Positions 1 to 11,572 of a DNA stretch of 64,000 bases are shown here, in pieces (the first letter of the stretch is position 1; each line of letters opens with the position of its first letter). The stretch comes from Collybiopsis luxurians FD-317 M1 (Eukaryota; Basidiomycota; Agaricomycetes; Agaricales; Omphalotaceae), in the NCBI GenBank assembly GCA_000827265.1, contig KN834763.1:620001-684000 (forward strand). Direction: 5' to 3'. The notes under the pieces are model-generated. The model worked only from the letters and a program-made list of their open reading frames with translations, did not search any database and was not told the DNA's origin. A program made the position numbers and the translations under genes.

Positions 1-1976
1 GTAAACATTCGTCAAAGGGTTCCTCGTTCGGGTTGAGCAAGTCGTTGACGCGCAAAGTAAGCGGTCGGTTGGGACCATCCAAGAAAGAGCTGCCTGCGGA
101 TGTTGCCGGTATCTCCAGTGCACCATCAATGCTCATCGATGATCATGGTCGGGCAAGTTTACAGGAACGAAGAGTTGCCCCCCAGAAGGAGAGTAGTAGG
201 GTAGATAAACGCAGTCTACGTCTGTCTATAGACGGTTACGGCCTCCTCCCCCCTCCGAAATCTTCTCCGCTTCATCAGTCTTCTACCACACAAACTGAGG
301 CTTCCGGTACGTGATTTTCAACCCTAATGCTTCGTTTAACAAAATCTGACAAGTTTACAGATTCTAAATCCTCTGTCAGTCCCCTGGCTAGTCCTGTCCA
401 TACTACGAATGCAGGAAGTAGCAAGAGCAAGATCTGGAACCTCATGAAACGAATATCGACTGGAGGTCTCAGGGAAAGCTATCGGCACTCTAGTGTCGGT
501 TCTTTACCAACGAGCCCTTTTCTCCCACCTCCTGTTCCTGCTCTTCCCCAAGACATGAACAAATACTCCAAGGGTTTCAAAGGAAAAGACGACAGAAATG
601 TGGCACATAAACGAAATGCCACCTCTGTTCCGGCTACGCCAAATCTCAACTTAAAACATCCTTCGTTGGATGCGGCCAGTAGAATACCAATTACCCCTTC
701 TCGAATGAATGCCTCATTGGAGACTCCTACTACGACCAGTACGAGGCCAGGTACCGCGACACGTTCATCTTCTCCGATCTCGTCCTCAGATATTGGTTCT
801 TCAAAGTTTTTTAATCGGTCTCAAAGCCAGCGAAGCTCGACTAGTTCATTCGGAGAACAGATACCGCCGGTGCCTAGTGCCCCTGGAAAGGTCACCCAAC
901 TACAGCAACACATACTTCCTCCCAGCGAGCTATACCAGCTTCATCTCAGCCTTGAGCAAAACGAGGACCGTAAACCACAGGGTGCTCAATTTTCCAACAA
1001 TTCTACCTCTTACTCCCCTTCTTCCTCGAACATCAAGCTTCTGGCTTCTTCCTCACGTCCAAACCTTAAATTACAGACCCAGAGACCGAGAACAGCTTCG
1101 GCTGCAGAAGAGTGGAGGATTGTACCTACCCCAAAGGAAGAAGTAGTTGCATTCTCACTGCCTGTCCCTCGACGTCGAAAAGAGACAGAAAACACGGACG
1201 ATATCGTGTCGCGACATCCGCTTCCTCCTGCAGATGATTGCCGGCCTTCTTCGCCTACCATTCCTATGTTCTCTACTGAAGCTGCAATTAATGCATGGCC
1301 CTCCACAAGTGCTTCCCGAAAGACCAAGCCCAGTCAGTCATCTACTGTCTCGCCCTTCAGCGATACTTCCGGTCCTTCCCTTATCTCGTCCACTTCGGAA
1401 CTTGCATCTTCTCATCTACCTCCACCTCCTGCCCTGCCATTGAAAAGCCCTAAAAGGCCAACTACGTCTTCCAGCCCAAGCGGGAAGACATCGATTCCCC
1501 TTTTTCCTCCACCTCCCCCAACGCCATCCACTGCCCTTGACAAATCTTTCGATGAGCGATCGAAATATGATCATGTCTCAGAGGCTACAACGTCTAGACG
1601 AGTCTTACGGAAGTCACTCGGCCCTGGGAGTACTTCAGAAAGTCAGTTCTCCTCTCTTAGTAGAAAACGCACTACAAGTGGTTCTGGTAACACGAGGACG
1701 ACATCAGGATCGCACGATTCTCCCGCTAGATCTACATCGACCAAAATCTCCTTACCATCCCGTCTGTCGTCCTCTGAGAGCGTGCGGCGACCTAGCACTC
1801 ATCGAACATACGGTGGACTTTCAGAAAAGGAAAAAGCTGAGAAATGGGATGATTTACTGGAGCGTAGCAATAAAGCGGGTGGGACTCTTCACCTCAATGG
1901 AAGCTTAGACGGGTTGGCTTCTGATAGACTGGGATTTTCAGTCCACGACAGCGGAGACGAACTCAATGATCTCTAA
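1..1976 (+). CDS. Ser/Pro-rich hypothetical protein, 3' part (5' end outside window)
   Basis: The reading frame is already open at the first base, so the window begins inside an exon. The frame runs to about 306, is interrupted by an intron at about 307-360 (GTACGT..TTTACAG), and continues to a TAA at 1974-1976. The visible part is about 630 residues. It is almost entirely low complexity: Ser/Thr/Pro-rich with polyproline stretches such as LPPPPALPLK and FPPPPPTPS that could bind SH3 domains, plus many Arg-Arg-x-Ser-like sites. A short, better-ordered C-terminus has EKEKAEKWDDLLERS. I recognise no catalytic domain. It could be the regulatory tail of a kinase or a cytoskeletal/polarity protein whose folded part lies upstream, but nothing here proves that. 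Confidence 0.7.
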
Positions 1977-2407
1977 CGCTATTTACCCAGAACTGTCCAG
2001 AATTGGTTTGACTATCAAACCCGATTCATGAATGGGATTTCTGCATGATGTAACGACGTGACAATTACAGTGCTCCTGTTCACCTCTAATTGTAACCTCT
2101 TGGATATACTTGCTAATTTTCCACTATCCAAGTAGCGCTAGCTCTATATACCCTCGTTTGTGCACATATACCTTCGCACCAAATCTTTGCTATACATCCT
2201 CATCTGCTTTAGTAGTTTCCTTGTCAGTCATTTGCCATTTCATTCAATTCCTACTTTTATAATCTTTGTGTATCCTGTTCGTATGTATAATATTTGGGTT
2301 TTTGATGTAACATACACTCCCTTACATTCCGAAAATTGAAATAGTTGGTATATATCAACCTGGACTGTCAGAGTTGGATATGCGTAGTTAACTGCAAACG
2401 TTCCCTT
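1977..2407. other. Intergenic region between convergent genes
   Basis: AT-rich, with several AATATT/TATATA tracts, between the stop of the Ser/Pro-rich gene and the stop of the minus-strand dehydrogenase. It presumably holds both 3' untranslated regions. I see no gene. Confidence 0.5.
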
Positions 2408-3730
2408 TCATGATTTCTCAGCAATGACTTTATCGCATAATGCCATGAACGCTGTCCCAAGCTTTCCTTCTGTATCCTCTGCGAGAGGGGATTTTTGTCC
2501 CACGCGGCCATAGGGAACAAGGTAAGCAGCTCTTGAGGAAAAGACAAGTCAGTTAGTGCAAGTTCAAAAGATATATGCATTAATTTACTTCAGATCCTTT
2601 TCCTCAACTTCTAGGGAAGTTGCAGCGTAGAGTTGTGTCAAAGCACCCTGATCAGTTGTGAGCATAACGCGCCGACGTATTGCGTGAAAAGGATAGAGTA
2701 ATGGCCATGACTGATCCATTCCTAAAACCACGAACTTCGTATTAGTATACAAAGATGCAAAATAGACCTGCCAATTTAACCTAGCCATAAGTCAGTCGAT
2801 ATAATGCCTGGATGAACGGAAAGACAGTATATCCCAGTTCCTTCAAGGCGCTTTTGTAATTCATTGATAAACAAGATGTTCTTGAGAAACGAGTGTGAGA
2901 CCTGGGCTCCTTACAAGATTTGGAGTAAACTCACCATCAGTTTAGAATTGGCGTACCGAAGCCAAGTAGACCAGTATGGCCTATTCAAGGTGTCCAAGCT
3001 TGTGAAATCAGGCTGATACGCTGCCCATGAACCTATACTGGCTACACTAACAATGCGGACGTGGGAGTTGGGCTCCGCCGCAGTTTGCTTCAACAACGGA
3101 AGAAGAGGAAATGTCAGAGCAGCGTGGCCTATAGAGCATAAGCCGGTGCGTTGGCTTTCCGGGAATTCAACAGGTTCACCTACCAACCCCATTACATGCC
3201 TAATTAAGTCAGACATAGATGCTCCTCGGCTTGTACAGTATAAAAATACTGCATACCTGGATCTCAATTCCATCCTCGGTAAGTTGAAAGGGGACTGCCA
3301 TTATTCCAGCATTTAGAACGAGAATATCAAGCCTCTCTTCTTTTGCCAAAAAAGAATTTGCAGCTTTCTTTGCAGATTTCAAGCTTTGCAAGTCAAAGTG
3401 TATGTATTCGATGTTAGTTTCAGGTATCTCGCTCTTAATGTCATCAATAGCAGCAGTTGCGCGGGACTCGCTACGTGAAAACATGCTGAAAACGGGGCAT
3501 TAGCAAGCAATTGAAACCTCGAAGCGCTACGGTATACATACTAGACTTTGGCCCCATTCCTGGCTAATTCTCTAACAGTGACTTTTCCAATACCACCGTT
3601 GCCTCCTGTCACAATCGCCACTCGACCTGGAAAGTGGTAAGAACTAATTCAGATCATGTTGCGACTGATGTGCACCCGTCAAGTTGGGGATATCAGAGGC
3701 ATCCCATGACCGTTTTCCCTCGAGGACCAT
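2408..3730 (-). CDS. Short-chain dehydrogenase/reductase (SDR)
   Basis: A multi-exon NAD(P)-dependent oxidoreductase of the classical/retinol-dehydrogenase-like SDR type; substrate unknown. The start at 3730 gives MVLEGKRSWDASDIPNLTG, a typical lead-in for fungal members. The next exon carries the Rossmann motif VTGGNGGIG. Further on are LVLNAGIM (NAG motif), the serine in SVASIGSW, and the YANSK catalytic Tyr/Lys (YxxxK) motif. A later exon has the HPGIISTDL segment usual after the active site. The last exon ends KVIAEKS before a TGA at 2408-2410. Several short introns separate these pieces, one just after the start region (about 3620-3680). All expected catalytic residues are present and the length (about 310-330 residues) fits the family, so it is probably functional. 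It lies in the same direction as the phosphopentomutase upstream, 206 bp away. Confidence 0.88.
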
Positions 3731-3936
3731 CGTGGATTATTCTTAAGATAGCTCGAGTCACGATACGCCGGCGCCGGTACAGAAACGGTCTCACGCTGTC
3801 GCGGACGAGTGAAGCAAAGGAATTTCTATAACATATTTTCATTGATGAGTCGGAATAAGATTTTAATGTTGATCCCAGAGGCAGCCGGGACGTGGCCTTT
3901 AAAACTCCCGTTAATCCCGAGAACTGTAACGGCAAT

Positions 3937-6907
3937 TCATGGTTTTCCTAGATTATATACTTGAGCTTGCATCCAATCGTCACTTAGCGCGGAAACAACG
4001 CGAGTCAGCAAGCCCGAAACAACACTACTGTCTTTCCCACTGCCTTCCAGATAATATTTGATCTACATTGGACGCTTTCAGTACTCACGCCTAAGCTGTG
4101 CTGAACGCGACGCACCTTTGGCTCAGTCCCACTAGTTCTGCAACAACTTGAGATTCACTGCAGCAGAGAAAACACGGATCGGGATAGCATTACCTTACAG
4201 TGAGGACGATCTTTGTCCCTTCAGATCTTTGTTCTCCGCGAAATTGAATCATATGGCCAGAAGACAGTGGTAGTGAAGGCTGGTACGAAGGAGGGTTTGC
4301 ACTGTCGTAGCCGATAGTAAGATCAACTACACGTGTGATGTCGACACCTGCGATATACTGAGGATAATTTGGCTCTGTGACCAGCTTTAGACCGCGCTGA
4401 AAAGTAGATGAGAAAGTAGCGCGTTCGCAATAAAGACATTTTCACTGACATAGTTCCGTAATCTGGCAAAGATCGCGTTAATGATTTGTGTGTCATTGCA
4501 AACGAAATAACTGTTCAAAGTCTGTTGAAAATGAGAATTGGTTTCGAGACACTGTGTCCGGCCCCTCGTACCTTGAAGTAACCGTAACTTTTCAAAAACA
4601 AGAATGAGCTAACTCAAGACTAGCGACAGCGATTAAGAGTGGTACCGTTCGTAAAGATCTTCTAGATAGGATTTCACTGTTTTACCCTGGTGGTGCAGAT
4701 TCTCGGCGAGCTGAGCAAACATAACCTAGAGAGAAGATCCTTCGCACGTCACGAAAAGGGAAGCCTGCCAATTACTCACAGAGCTTGCAACACCGTCTTT
4801 GTCTAGAGAATATTCATTAGTGACCAAGATACTCAACTAGCTGAATATGTAAAATTACCTCTAATTTCAGATCCAAACATAAATCCGATAGCTTCTTCAT
4901 AACCAAAAGGAACTTCGTATCCTTTCGATACAAGATCAAGCGCAGTATTGCCAATGTACTTGAAGCCTAAGGTACTTCATGCTAAGCCACAAGACAAAAC
5001 GCATTGTTACAGGTAACTGCTCGCCTGTGAGGCATTCTACAAACTTGAAACCTTCTTTCATAGCTATGGCCTCTACCATTTTCGAACTAACAGCCGAAGC
5101 TACCATCGCAAGCTTAGACAGAGGTTTACCGGTATCGCGATAAGTTTCAAAAACAAGCGCTGCAAAAACTGTGCCAAGCTGGTCGCCTGTGAATGTGGTC
5201 ACTTCTCCCGTTGGGCTGTATAGAAATATAAGAAAAGATTTGAGGGCTGGCGAAAGTGCGACACGTACTGCAACTGGCAGGCCGAAAATCTATCTGAGTC
5301 AGGATCCTGGGCTAGGACATAGTCCGCTCTACAAGCCTTGGCCTGCTCAATAGCCAGATCCTAGGTAACGGAGTAAAAATCTTCTGTCGCCAAAAAGTGA
5401 ATAGATACCCACCAGAGCCCCTACGATACGTGTCAAAATTCCATTTCAATCTAGACCGGACGAGATGCTCACCTTTTTCTTCAGGATTAGGAAAGGTAAG
5501 TGTGGGAAACGCCGGGTCTGGAAGCATCTGCTCCTCCACTGGATTCACCGTAATATGGTATGATTGTAGGGCACGCGTCACAAATGGGTGTCCAACACCA
5601 TGCATCGACGTGTTGACGAACACAAGCGGCTTCTCAGATGGTGTATATCTGATATCAACGCAATAAGAGGAACGAGAATATTCGACATCGACGATAGCAA
5701 AGCGAACGTACTGAGGAAGTTTCAATAATTCAATGGCAGAAAAATATTTTTCCTTTGTATCTTCCGTAACGTCCAAACAAATAGAGGAGGTAGGCACTTT
5801 ATCAACAGACCATACTTTTGGAGAAAGGTTGGCTTGAATGGCGTCGGAAATGCCCTTGTCATGTGGAGCTATGATCTACAAGCAGGCTTGAGATGAGATG
5901 CAAAATAAATCCCAAAGTAGCATACCTGAACCGCGTTCTCCCAGTACACCTGTGCGTGAGTTAAGTACTTGCAAACTTGATGACCTGAGATGCTTACCTT
6001 GTATCCATTATCGTTCTTTCCAAAAAGTCACAGAGTTAGTGCTTAGCGGTGGACTCATCGAACAGCTCGAGAACCTTTGGATTATGACTTGCTGAAAAGT
6101 ATAACTGATCAGTCTCAATAGAGGAAATGGCGGTGTGTCGACCTACCTGTAATCATCACACCACAAGCTGCGTTCAAATTCTTGACACCGAAAGGTACCC
6201 TGAATCAGGTCAGATCGTCCTGTTCTATTTTACAACTCTGTACCTACAAAGGCGTATGAACAAGTCCTCGATACAAGTAGACTTTCACTCCCTGTTCAAT
6301 GAACACAGCAGCCGTCAGTTGTGCCCATTTTTCGGAATTGTATCGATGATCGTGACCAATGACAATTCCTCTTGATGGGGCATCTTTAACTTGGCTGAGA
6401 ACGTATTTACATAGGCCCTGAAAGCTCGTATTTGTCGATCAGTATTGGTGTCAACAACCGCTACGCATTACCTGGGAGGCCTGAATTATAATCAAATCTG
6501 AGGCGCAACTTGTAAGAGCAGGTGAACCCGCAATGCAAAGAACCCTTCACCATTCATACGAGCCCACCCAGCTTCCATCTTGCCTCTGAGACCTGAAAAT
6601 AAAATTGCGTGAGCAAGCAAAAAAGGGAAGAAAAGCAGCAAGCGCACCAGCCGTCCCAAATTCGATGCGAGGTCTAATCATACTGTCAGTTGAGGTGCAT
6701 TCACATCGAAAGCGCATCAATTGAACTTCATCCGTCGTTCTAGCTCTGCGGTATCGCCCTTGTCCCAGAGAGACTGTATTTCAGATCGAGTTGCTTCATT
6801 CTATAGAGGTGTGTTGTTCGAACAAAATTCATTATTGAAGCAGTCGTAGAGCTTGCCTGATCCAAATGCAGCCAGGACTCTACCAGTTTTTTCAGCGACT
6901 CTGACAT
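3937..6907 (-). CDS. PRM15: Phosphoglucomutase-2 / phosphopentomutase (alpha-D-phosphohexomutase family)
   Basis: Interconverts sugar 1- and 5/6-phosphates, most likely ribose-1-P and ribose-5-P, in the cytosol (PGM2/Pgm3-type enzyme). The start at 6907 gives MSESLKKLVESWLHLDQ. The catalytic phosphoserine motif ASHNPK is visible near 6080, apparently with an intron splitting the Ser-His-Asn region. The sugar-binding segment is in the 5312-5797 exon (VNTSMHGVGHPFV). Another conserved block, FTGDQLGTVFAALVF, lies near 5150-5200. The C-terminal phosphate-binding loop LTVRTSGTEPK is interrupted by an intron after LTVR at about 4191, and a further intron precedes the IKYYLEGSG exon. The stop TGA is at 3937-3939. 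The gene has many introns (roughly ten). Length of about 600 residues matches the family. All landmarks are intact. Confidence 0.9.
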
Positions 6908-7020
6908 GATGGCCGTTCGACTTGAAGTAGCGCCGGGTCGGCGATCATTATATGCACAATCAAGCTATCTCTTTTTTTTTTAACAGAAATGTACAGTACT
7001 AGTACCAAAATGTCACAATT

Positions 7021-8665
7021 CTACTGTACGACTAAAAACTCAGGACCCAGTCGCTCAATTATCCCTTGTCGCAAACTTGCAGGGGCTCCAAAAGTCAGGT
7101 CGATAGCTTCGCCCTTGCCATAACTTGGAGTGGGATTTGCGGTAAACGCGCGTAGATAGAAGCGCGTAATTCCAGGCGTAAAAAATCGCGTTTTAGGATG
7201 TCCGAAATCCGCTGCTTGCCAATTGAGCCTGCAGGAAGAGATAAAGATGAAGCTCCGCTGCCTCACGATAATGGAAGAGAGACGAACACAAAATTCGAGT
7301 TTACTGAGACTGTGGTCGGGTCCGAGCCAAAAAAGAAGTGTTCTTGCTTGTCCGCGGCAAGCGCCATTAGATGACCAGCAACATTCATATAACCAGTGAC
7401 ATATCCGGCTTGACGAGCAGCGACCAAAGATTCTCGGATCACTGTAGCGACATGACGGGGATCGTGAGCAAATTCTGGGGCGAAATCCTGAGTGGAGACC
7501 TAGAGGAAATTCTATCAAGAACTAAGAGTTGAATGAAGAAAGAATTTACAATATATATCGAGTTTCCTGCTATATTTGGATCATTCCATTCAGCCCTTAC
7601 TTGCCTGAACTAGAGAGAGTATAGCAAGACTTGATGTAAAGCAAGAAATGAACATACCCCTGCAGCGTTGGTGACTCTGCTAACAGCATTTGGTCGCAGA
7701 CTATTGATCGCAGACACGATGATGGCAGTTAAACAATCTTGGATAGATAATCGGACCATTGAATCCGGATTCAGCGTTGCTTGAATTTTGGTACGCAACA
7801 CGTCTGCTTCTGACCGCCGAATCATAGCCCGGATAGGAATTACAACCTCGTCCCCTTCAGTATATTTGGCACCAATCTCACTTGCTGAGTAGGTGTGCGC
7901 CAGGTGAGACATGTGCGGCAACCACGTTGGGATATCCATCGAAAGGGGCTCAGAAAAGCGATGCTTTCGGAAAGTAGGCAAAGAATTAGACTCTGGCTCA
8001 GAACCTTGGTAGCAGTCCGAAAGGGTAATCATGAATCGTAGAAGTGTAGCAGCATCACCTAGTTGAAGGACATCAATCAATAGGTATTTGAAAAACCGAA
8101 CAGTTTCTCAGTACCCAGGGTGTGGTGCCAGGCGATTCCAATAATAGTCCTGCGTGACGATAGGTGAAGTTTGAGGCGAAGGAGGGGACTGTCAATATTT
8201 GTGACCTCCGAGGTATCTGGAAGGAATGAGACCAAATTATCTTGAATCACAGAGTCTGTGAAATGCAGCAACTCCTCCACATTCACGATTTCCAAAAGTA
8301 TCGGAGAGTCTGTGAGTCGTATCTAATCCAGTTTGAAGCCAAGTCAAATATTGCACTCGACGCGGATTGAACGGACCTTCCAAGTAGCAGATCCATCTAC
8401 AGATTCCTTTAACAAACGACCACAAGCATGCCGATATATCGCCAAAGATTTTGATAAAGCAGCCTTAAAGTTTTCAATATTGAGAGCCTCTGGAACGTCG
8501 TGTACGTTCTTAATCTAATGTGACGAGAATTCACTACTGCATACGATCAGATAGCATATCTCACTCAACGAATGTCATCCAGAGATCATAACCTGCGACT
8601 TCTACATAGTCCTTGGGAGATTCAGTAGGTATCCAAAGCGAATCAAGGGCAATAGGTATAATCAT
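7021..8665 (-). CDS. BAHD-like / transferase-family acyltransferase
   Basis: Acyl-CoA-dependent O- or N-acyltransferase related to the plant BAHD and fungal trichothecene acetyltransferase families; the natural acceptor cannot be read from sequence. The start at 8665 gives MIIPIALDSLWIPTE. An early exon has the usual LSKSLAIYRHACGRLL helix. The catalytic motif HxxxD appears as HTLGD, formed across an intron near 8063-8115, preceded by IGIAWH. The structural motif near the C-terminus, DFGxG/W in relatives, is seen as DFGHPK near 7200. The protein ends in LGPEFLVVQ with a TAG at 7021-7023. Length is about 450 residues. It is not in an obvious biosynthetic cluster: neighbours are primary-metabolism genes, so a secondary-metabolite role is only a possibility. 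Confidence 0.82.
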
Positions 8666-9059
8666 CGTCTGCTAATAAAAAGATAGGCGCTCAAAAGGCG
8701 CTCAGAACGATTCTTACGGTATCATCAAATTCTAAGCTTCTAAGAATCAAAACACAAATCCACCCCTAAATTTTCCTACTATTTGCCCAAACTAAAGATT
8801 GTACATGGAAGAGATCGCTGGAACCTGTAAGAGGTACGGGAGGAAACAAAACAATAAAAAAAGACAGCCGATAAAATAGCATACACCAAAAGTCGACGAA
8901 GAACAAACACCGTAGCGAGGGAGATAAGTAATGAGAGTGAATTGGCGAATGCAGAGCCAAGGGAAGGTTAGCAGGAGGAAGGGAGACGCGATAAATACGC
9001 GCAAAGTCGGACGGCAAGCAATAACAGATCAAGTTGAGAGAGAGCTGGGCCCACGATAG
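8666..9059. other. Intergenic region
   Basis: Lies between the start of the acyltransferase and the stop of the GH13 gene, both on the minus strand. It should contain the 3' UTR of the GH13 gene and the acyltransferase promoter. Overlapping minus-strand ORFs of 70-88 codons here have hydrophobic, low-complexity products and no family likeness; I do not treat them as genes. Confidence 0.45.
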
Positions 9060-11439
9060 CTATGACCACCACTGTCCTCCTGCTATTGTGAATCCAATGA
9101 TCATCAACAGATCCAACGTCCATAATGCCGTTCTTGGGTTACCCTTCAGTACACTCGAAGCAGCATTGGAAGAGCCTGTAGAAACAGTTGTGCTTTGAGA
9201 GGTGATAACTTTGCCTGAGCAGACAGGTGATTTGTTGCTAACAAGTGAGGTACTGGGGTAAAGGATAACTGCGTGTCCACCCTCAGTGTACTCCACTTCG
9301 ACAAAGCCTTGCGAGCCTACGACCCATTGCTCACAAGTGAGGACATTGGTGAGAGCGGTGTTGCGTTCATAAGGAGTGGCGACGGCGATGTGGGTATTGT
9401 TTTGGGCCTGGAACGATTACAAGATTTAGACGTAATAGAATAAGAGTGAAGTACCGATACTGACAGGACTTCCAATGTTGGTCAAAATACTGATCACGTC
9501 ACCCTTCATAATTGCAATACCGTATTGACTCGTAGTTAATACTTGCGTTGCAGCAGTGGTCCATGGTGTGGATGTGTTAGCGGTCACGCTGATCAGATAG
9601 TTTCGGAATTGATTTAGCTGTTGTATGAACTGGTAAGCAGGTGTCTTCTCGTAATTAGATGGCCATAACGGCTCTCGGTTGAGCTGATTGACAGGCCGTA
9701 ACAGAGATAGGCGTTTCGAAATGAACAAGAAGCATCCGATAAGGTTGTAAAATAGTCACACGATCAATAGTAACAGAGTAAGAGTCGGTTTCATCGAAGC
9801 GTACGAGTGGCGCCACATACCGGATCTCCAGCTCCCCGGAAGTACTGCTCTTGACCGTAGTAAACAATGGGGATTCCATCCGACATAAAATTGAAAGTCA
9901 TGGCATTGCTGAGTGCTGATGTGAGCAGAAAATCAGGATGAGAAAAAAAAACACACACAATAGACTTTGAACGTCCACAGAGCCAGCAGCCCAGCGAGGC
10001 AAGTCCTGATTCTCCAAAAAGTTACCCAAAACTGTAGTGTCTTTATACAAGGACTTGCTCTGGGCCAACGTATCTGTGACTGCCGAAATATTCAACGGCC
10101 CTGGAATTTGGAAAGCCTGAGTTAGAGCTGTATACATCGGATAGTTGAGCACGGAATCCAGTGGTCCTTGCCACTCCGCTGCGTCTTCGACGTCGAGACC
10201 ACCGAAGACTTCGCCCATGCAGAAGACGCCAGCAGCTCCATTAGTACCGCAAAAGGATGGCCAAAAGTCTGTGCAAAACAACGCAGAATAAGTCTGAGAC
10301 TGGATGAAGGGAATAAAACCGAGATGTTTACCTGGATCAACATGCTTGGCCGCATCTCTGAAACGCGAGATCGAATGAGTCTACTGAAAGTGACATCGAG
10401 TCAGCAGGAGGCATACATGCGGAGACCGTCAATGGAATATGTTGAGACGAGTTCTTTAATCCAAGAGTTGTAACCAGAGATTACATCAGGATTTTTAGTG
10501 TCGAGATCAGGCAGGGTGACGTTCAAGTCGCCCAACCAGCAGAGCTGTTCCGACGTGGTATTTGAAAAGTCGACGGGACAGTAGGGGTGATAGAACGACT
10601 AGAAAGAAAGAAAAAAAAGTTGAGCGAATGAGGTAGAAAGGCGCGTAAAATGACAGTTGACAGGGTATGCCGTCAGGAATAAGTAGTGGACAGCGCGGGG
10701 CCGGAGAAAAAGATAATGCACAGGAATGCGGGGAACGTACCGCATCCTTGAACATGTAGATGGAATAATCCGGAGTGGTGCTGAGGGCCATAACATCATT
10801 CACAACAACGTCGACCATGAGATACATGTTGCGCTTGTGTATCTCCGCAGACAGGGCCTTTAAGTCGTCGGCGGTACCGAATTTCAGATTGAGCTGGGTG
10901 GAGTCCTGAATCCAGTATCCGTGGTAGGGATCTCCGTAGGGAGTCCTCTGACCTAGCCAGTTTTGCTGAACTGTTTTAGTAGAATGAGCGCTCAGGGAAG
11001 TTCTTTTTTGGCAGCCATCATACCTGGTGATATCCAGACCGCGGTGAAACCGGCCTGAGCATTATGATTTAGTGCTTGAAGGATATCTGAAAATGAGCAA
11101 GCTCACATCTTGAATGTAGTCCAAGTTCTCTCGTAGGGTATTCCAAGTTCCCCCGCACCTAAGTGGGTTTAATAGGTTATGATGAAAGTAGACGAGTCAA
11201 GCACACCAAGTCTGTTTGCTGGGGTCGCAAGCATTGAGGTCGGAACCATTTGCCAGAGCATACCTATCTATGATGACTCTGAAAGATGGGAGTGAGAGCG
11301 AGGAAATAATTCGGAAAAAGACGGCATACTGATAGATACTTCGACCTCTCCAGTCCGAGGGGGATGCAGCCTGTGCAGCAGGAGAGAAAGAGAGAAAAAA
11401 AAGGAGAATATTGAGAGGCCAGGCTAATAGGGAGAGCAT
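9060..11439 (-). CDS. GPI-anchored GH13 enzyme, alpha-amylase-like / probable 4-alpha-glucanotransferase
   Basis: Secreted, wall- or membrane-attached glycoside hydrolase family 13 protein. The start at 11439 is followed by a clear signal peptide (LLFFLSFSPAAQAAS) and then the fungal amylase N-terminus (SDWRGRSIYQ). The GH13 regions are all recognisable. Region I is DVVVNDV. Region II is GLRIDAAKH, assembled across an intron at about 10355-10415, and holds the nucleophile Asp. Region III is FCMGEVFGG with the acid Glu. Region IV is FLENQDLPRW with the third Asp. Two His residues that are nearly invariant in true amylases are missing: region I has Asp and region IV has Gln. The C-terminus has a Ser/Thr-rich linker (STVSTGSSNAASS) and a hydrophobic tail typical of a GPI signal. 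GPI anchoring plus loss of conserved residues is the hallmark of the Aspergillus AgtA/AgtB 4-alpha-glucanotransferases, which may act on wall alpha-glucan; that function is inferred here. Confidence 0.88.
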
Positions 11440-11572
11440 GGCGGCGAGAGAAGAAGGAGAGGGATTAGAAAGGAATGGCGGGGAAGTGTGAGGATGCTTG
11501 GGGTATATCCAAATTAGGAAGTGATCGACTGGTGTACGGCCAGCACTTGCCGCGTTTCAATTTCCTACCATC
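11440..11572. promoter_or_regulatory. Shared divergent promoter, GH13 enzyme / sugar transporter
   Basis: Only 133 bp separate the start codon of the minus-strand GH13 gene (11439) and the start codon of the plus-strand sugar transporter (11573). Both promoters must fit in or overlap this space, which suggests shared control. I could not name a specific operator. Confidence 0.6.

Noticed and set aside
709..1443. Plus-strand ORFs overlapping the Ser/Pro-rich gene in another frame
   Set aside because: Shadow frames of a Ser/Pro-rich coding exon; products lack domain features.
8766..9032. Minus-strand hydrophobic ORFs downstream of the GH13 gene
   Set aside because: Two overlapping frames of similar length, low complexity, in the 3' flank; no start, splice or family support.
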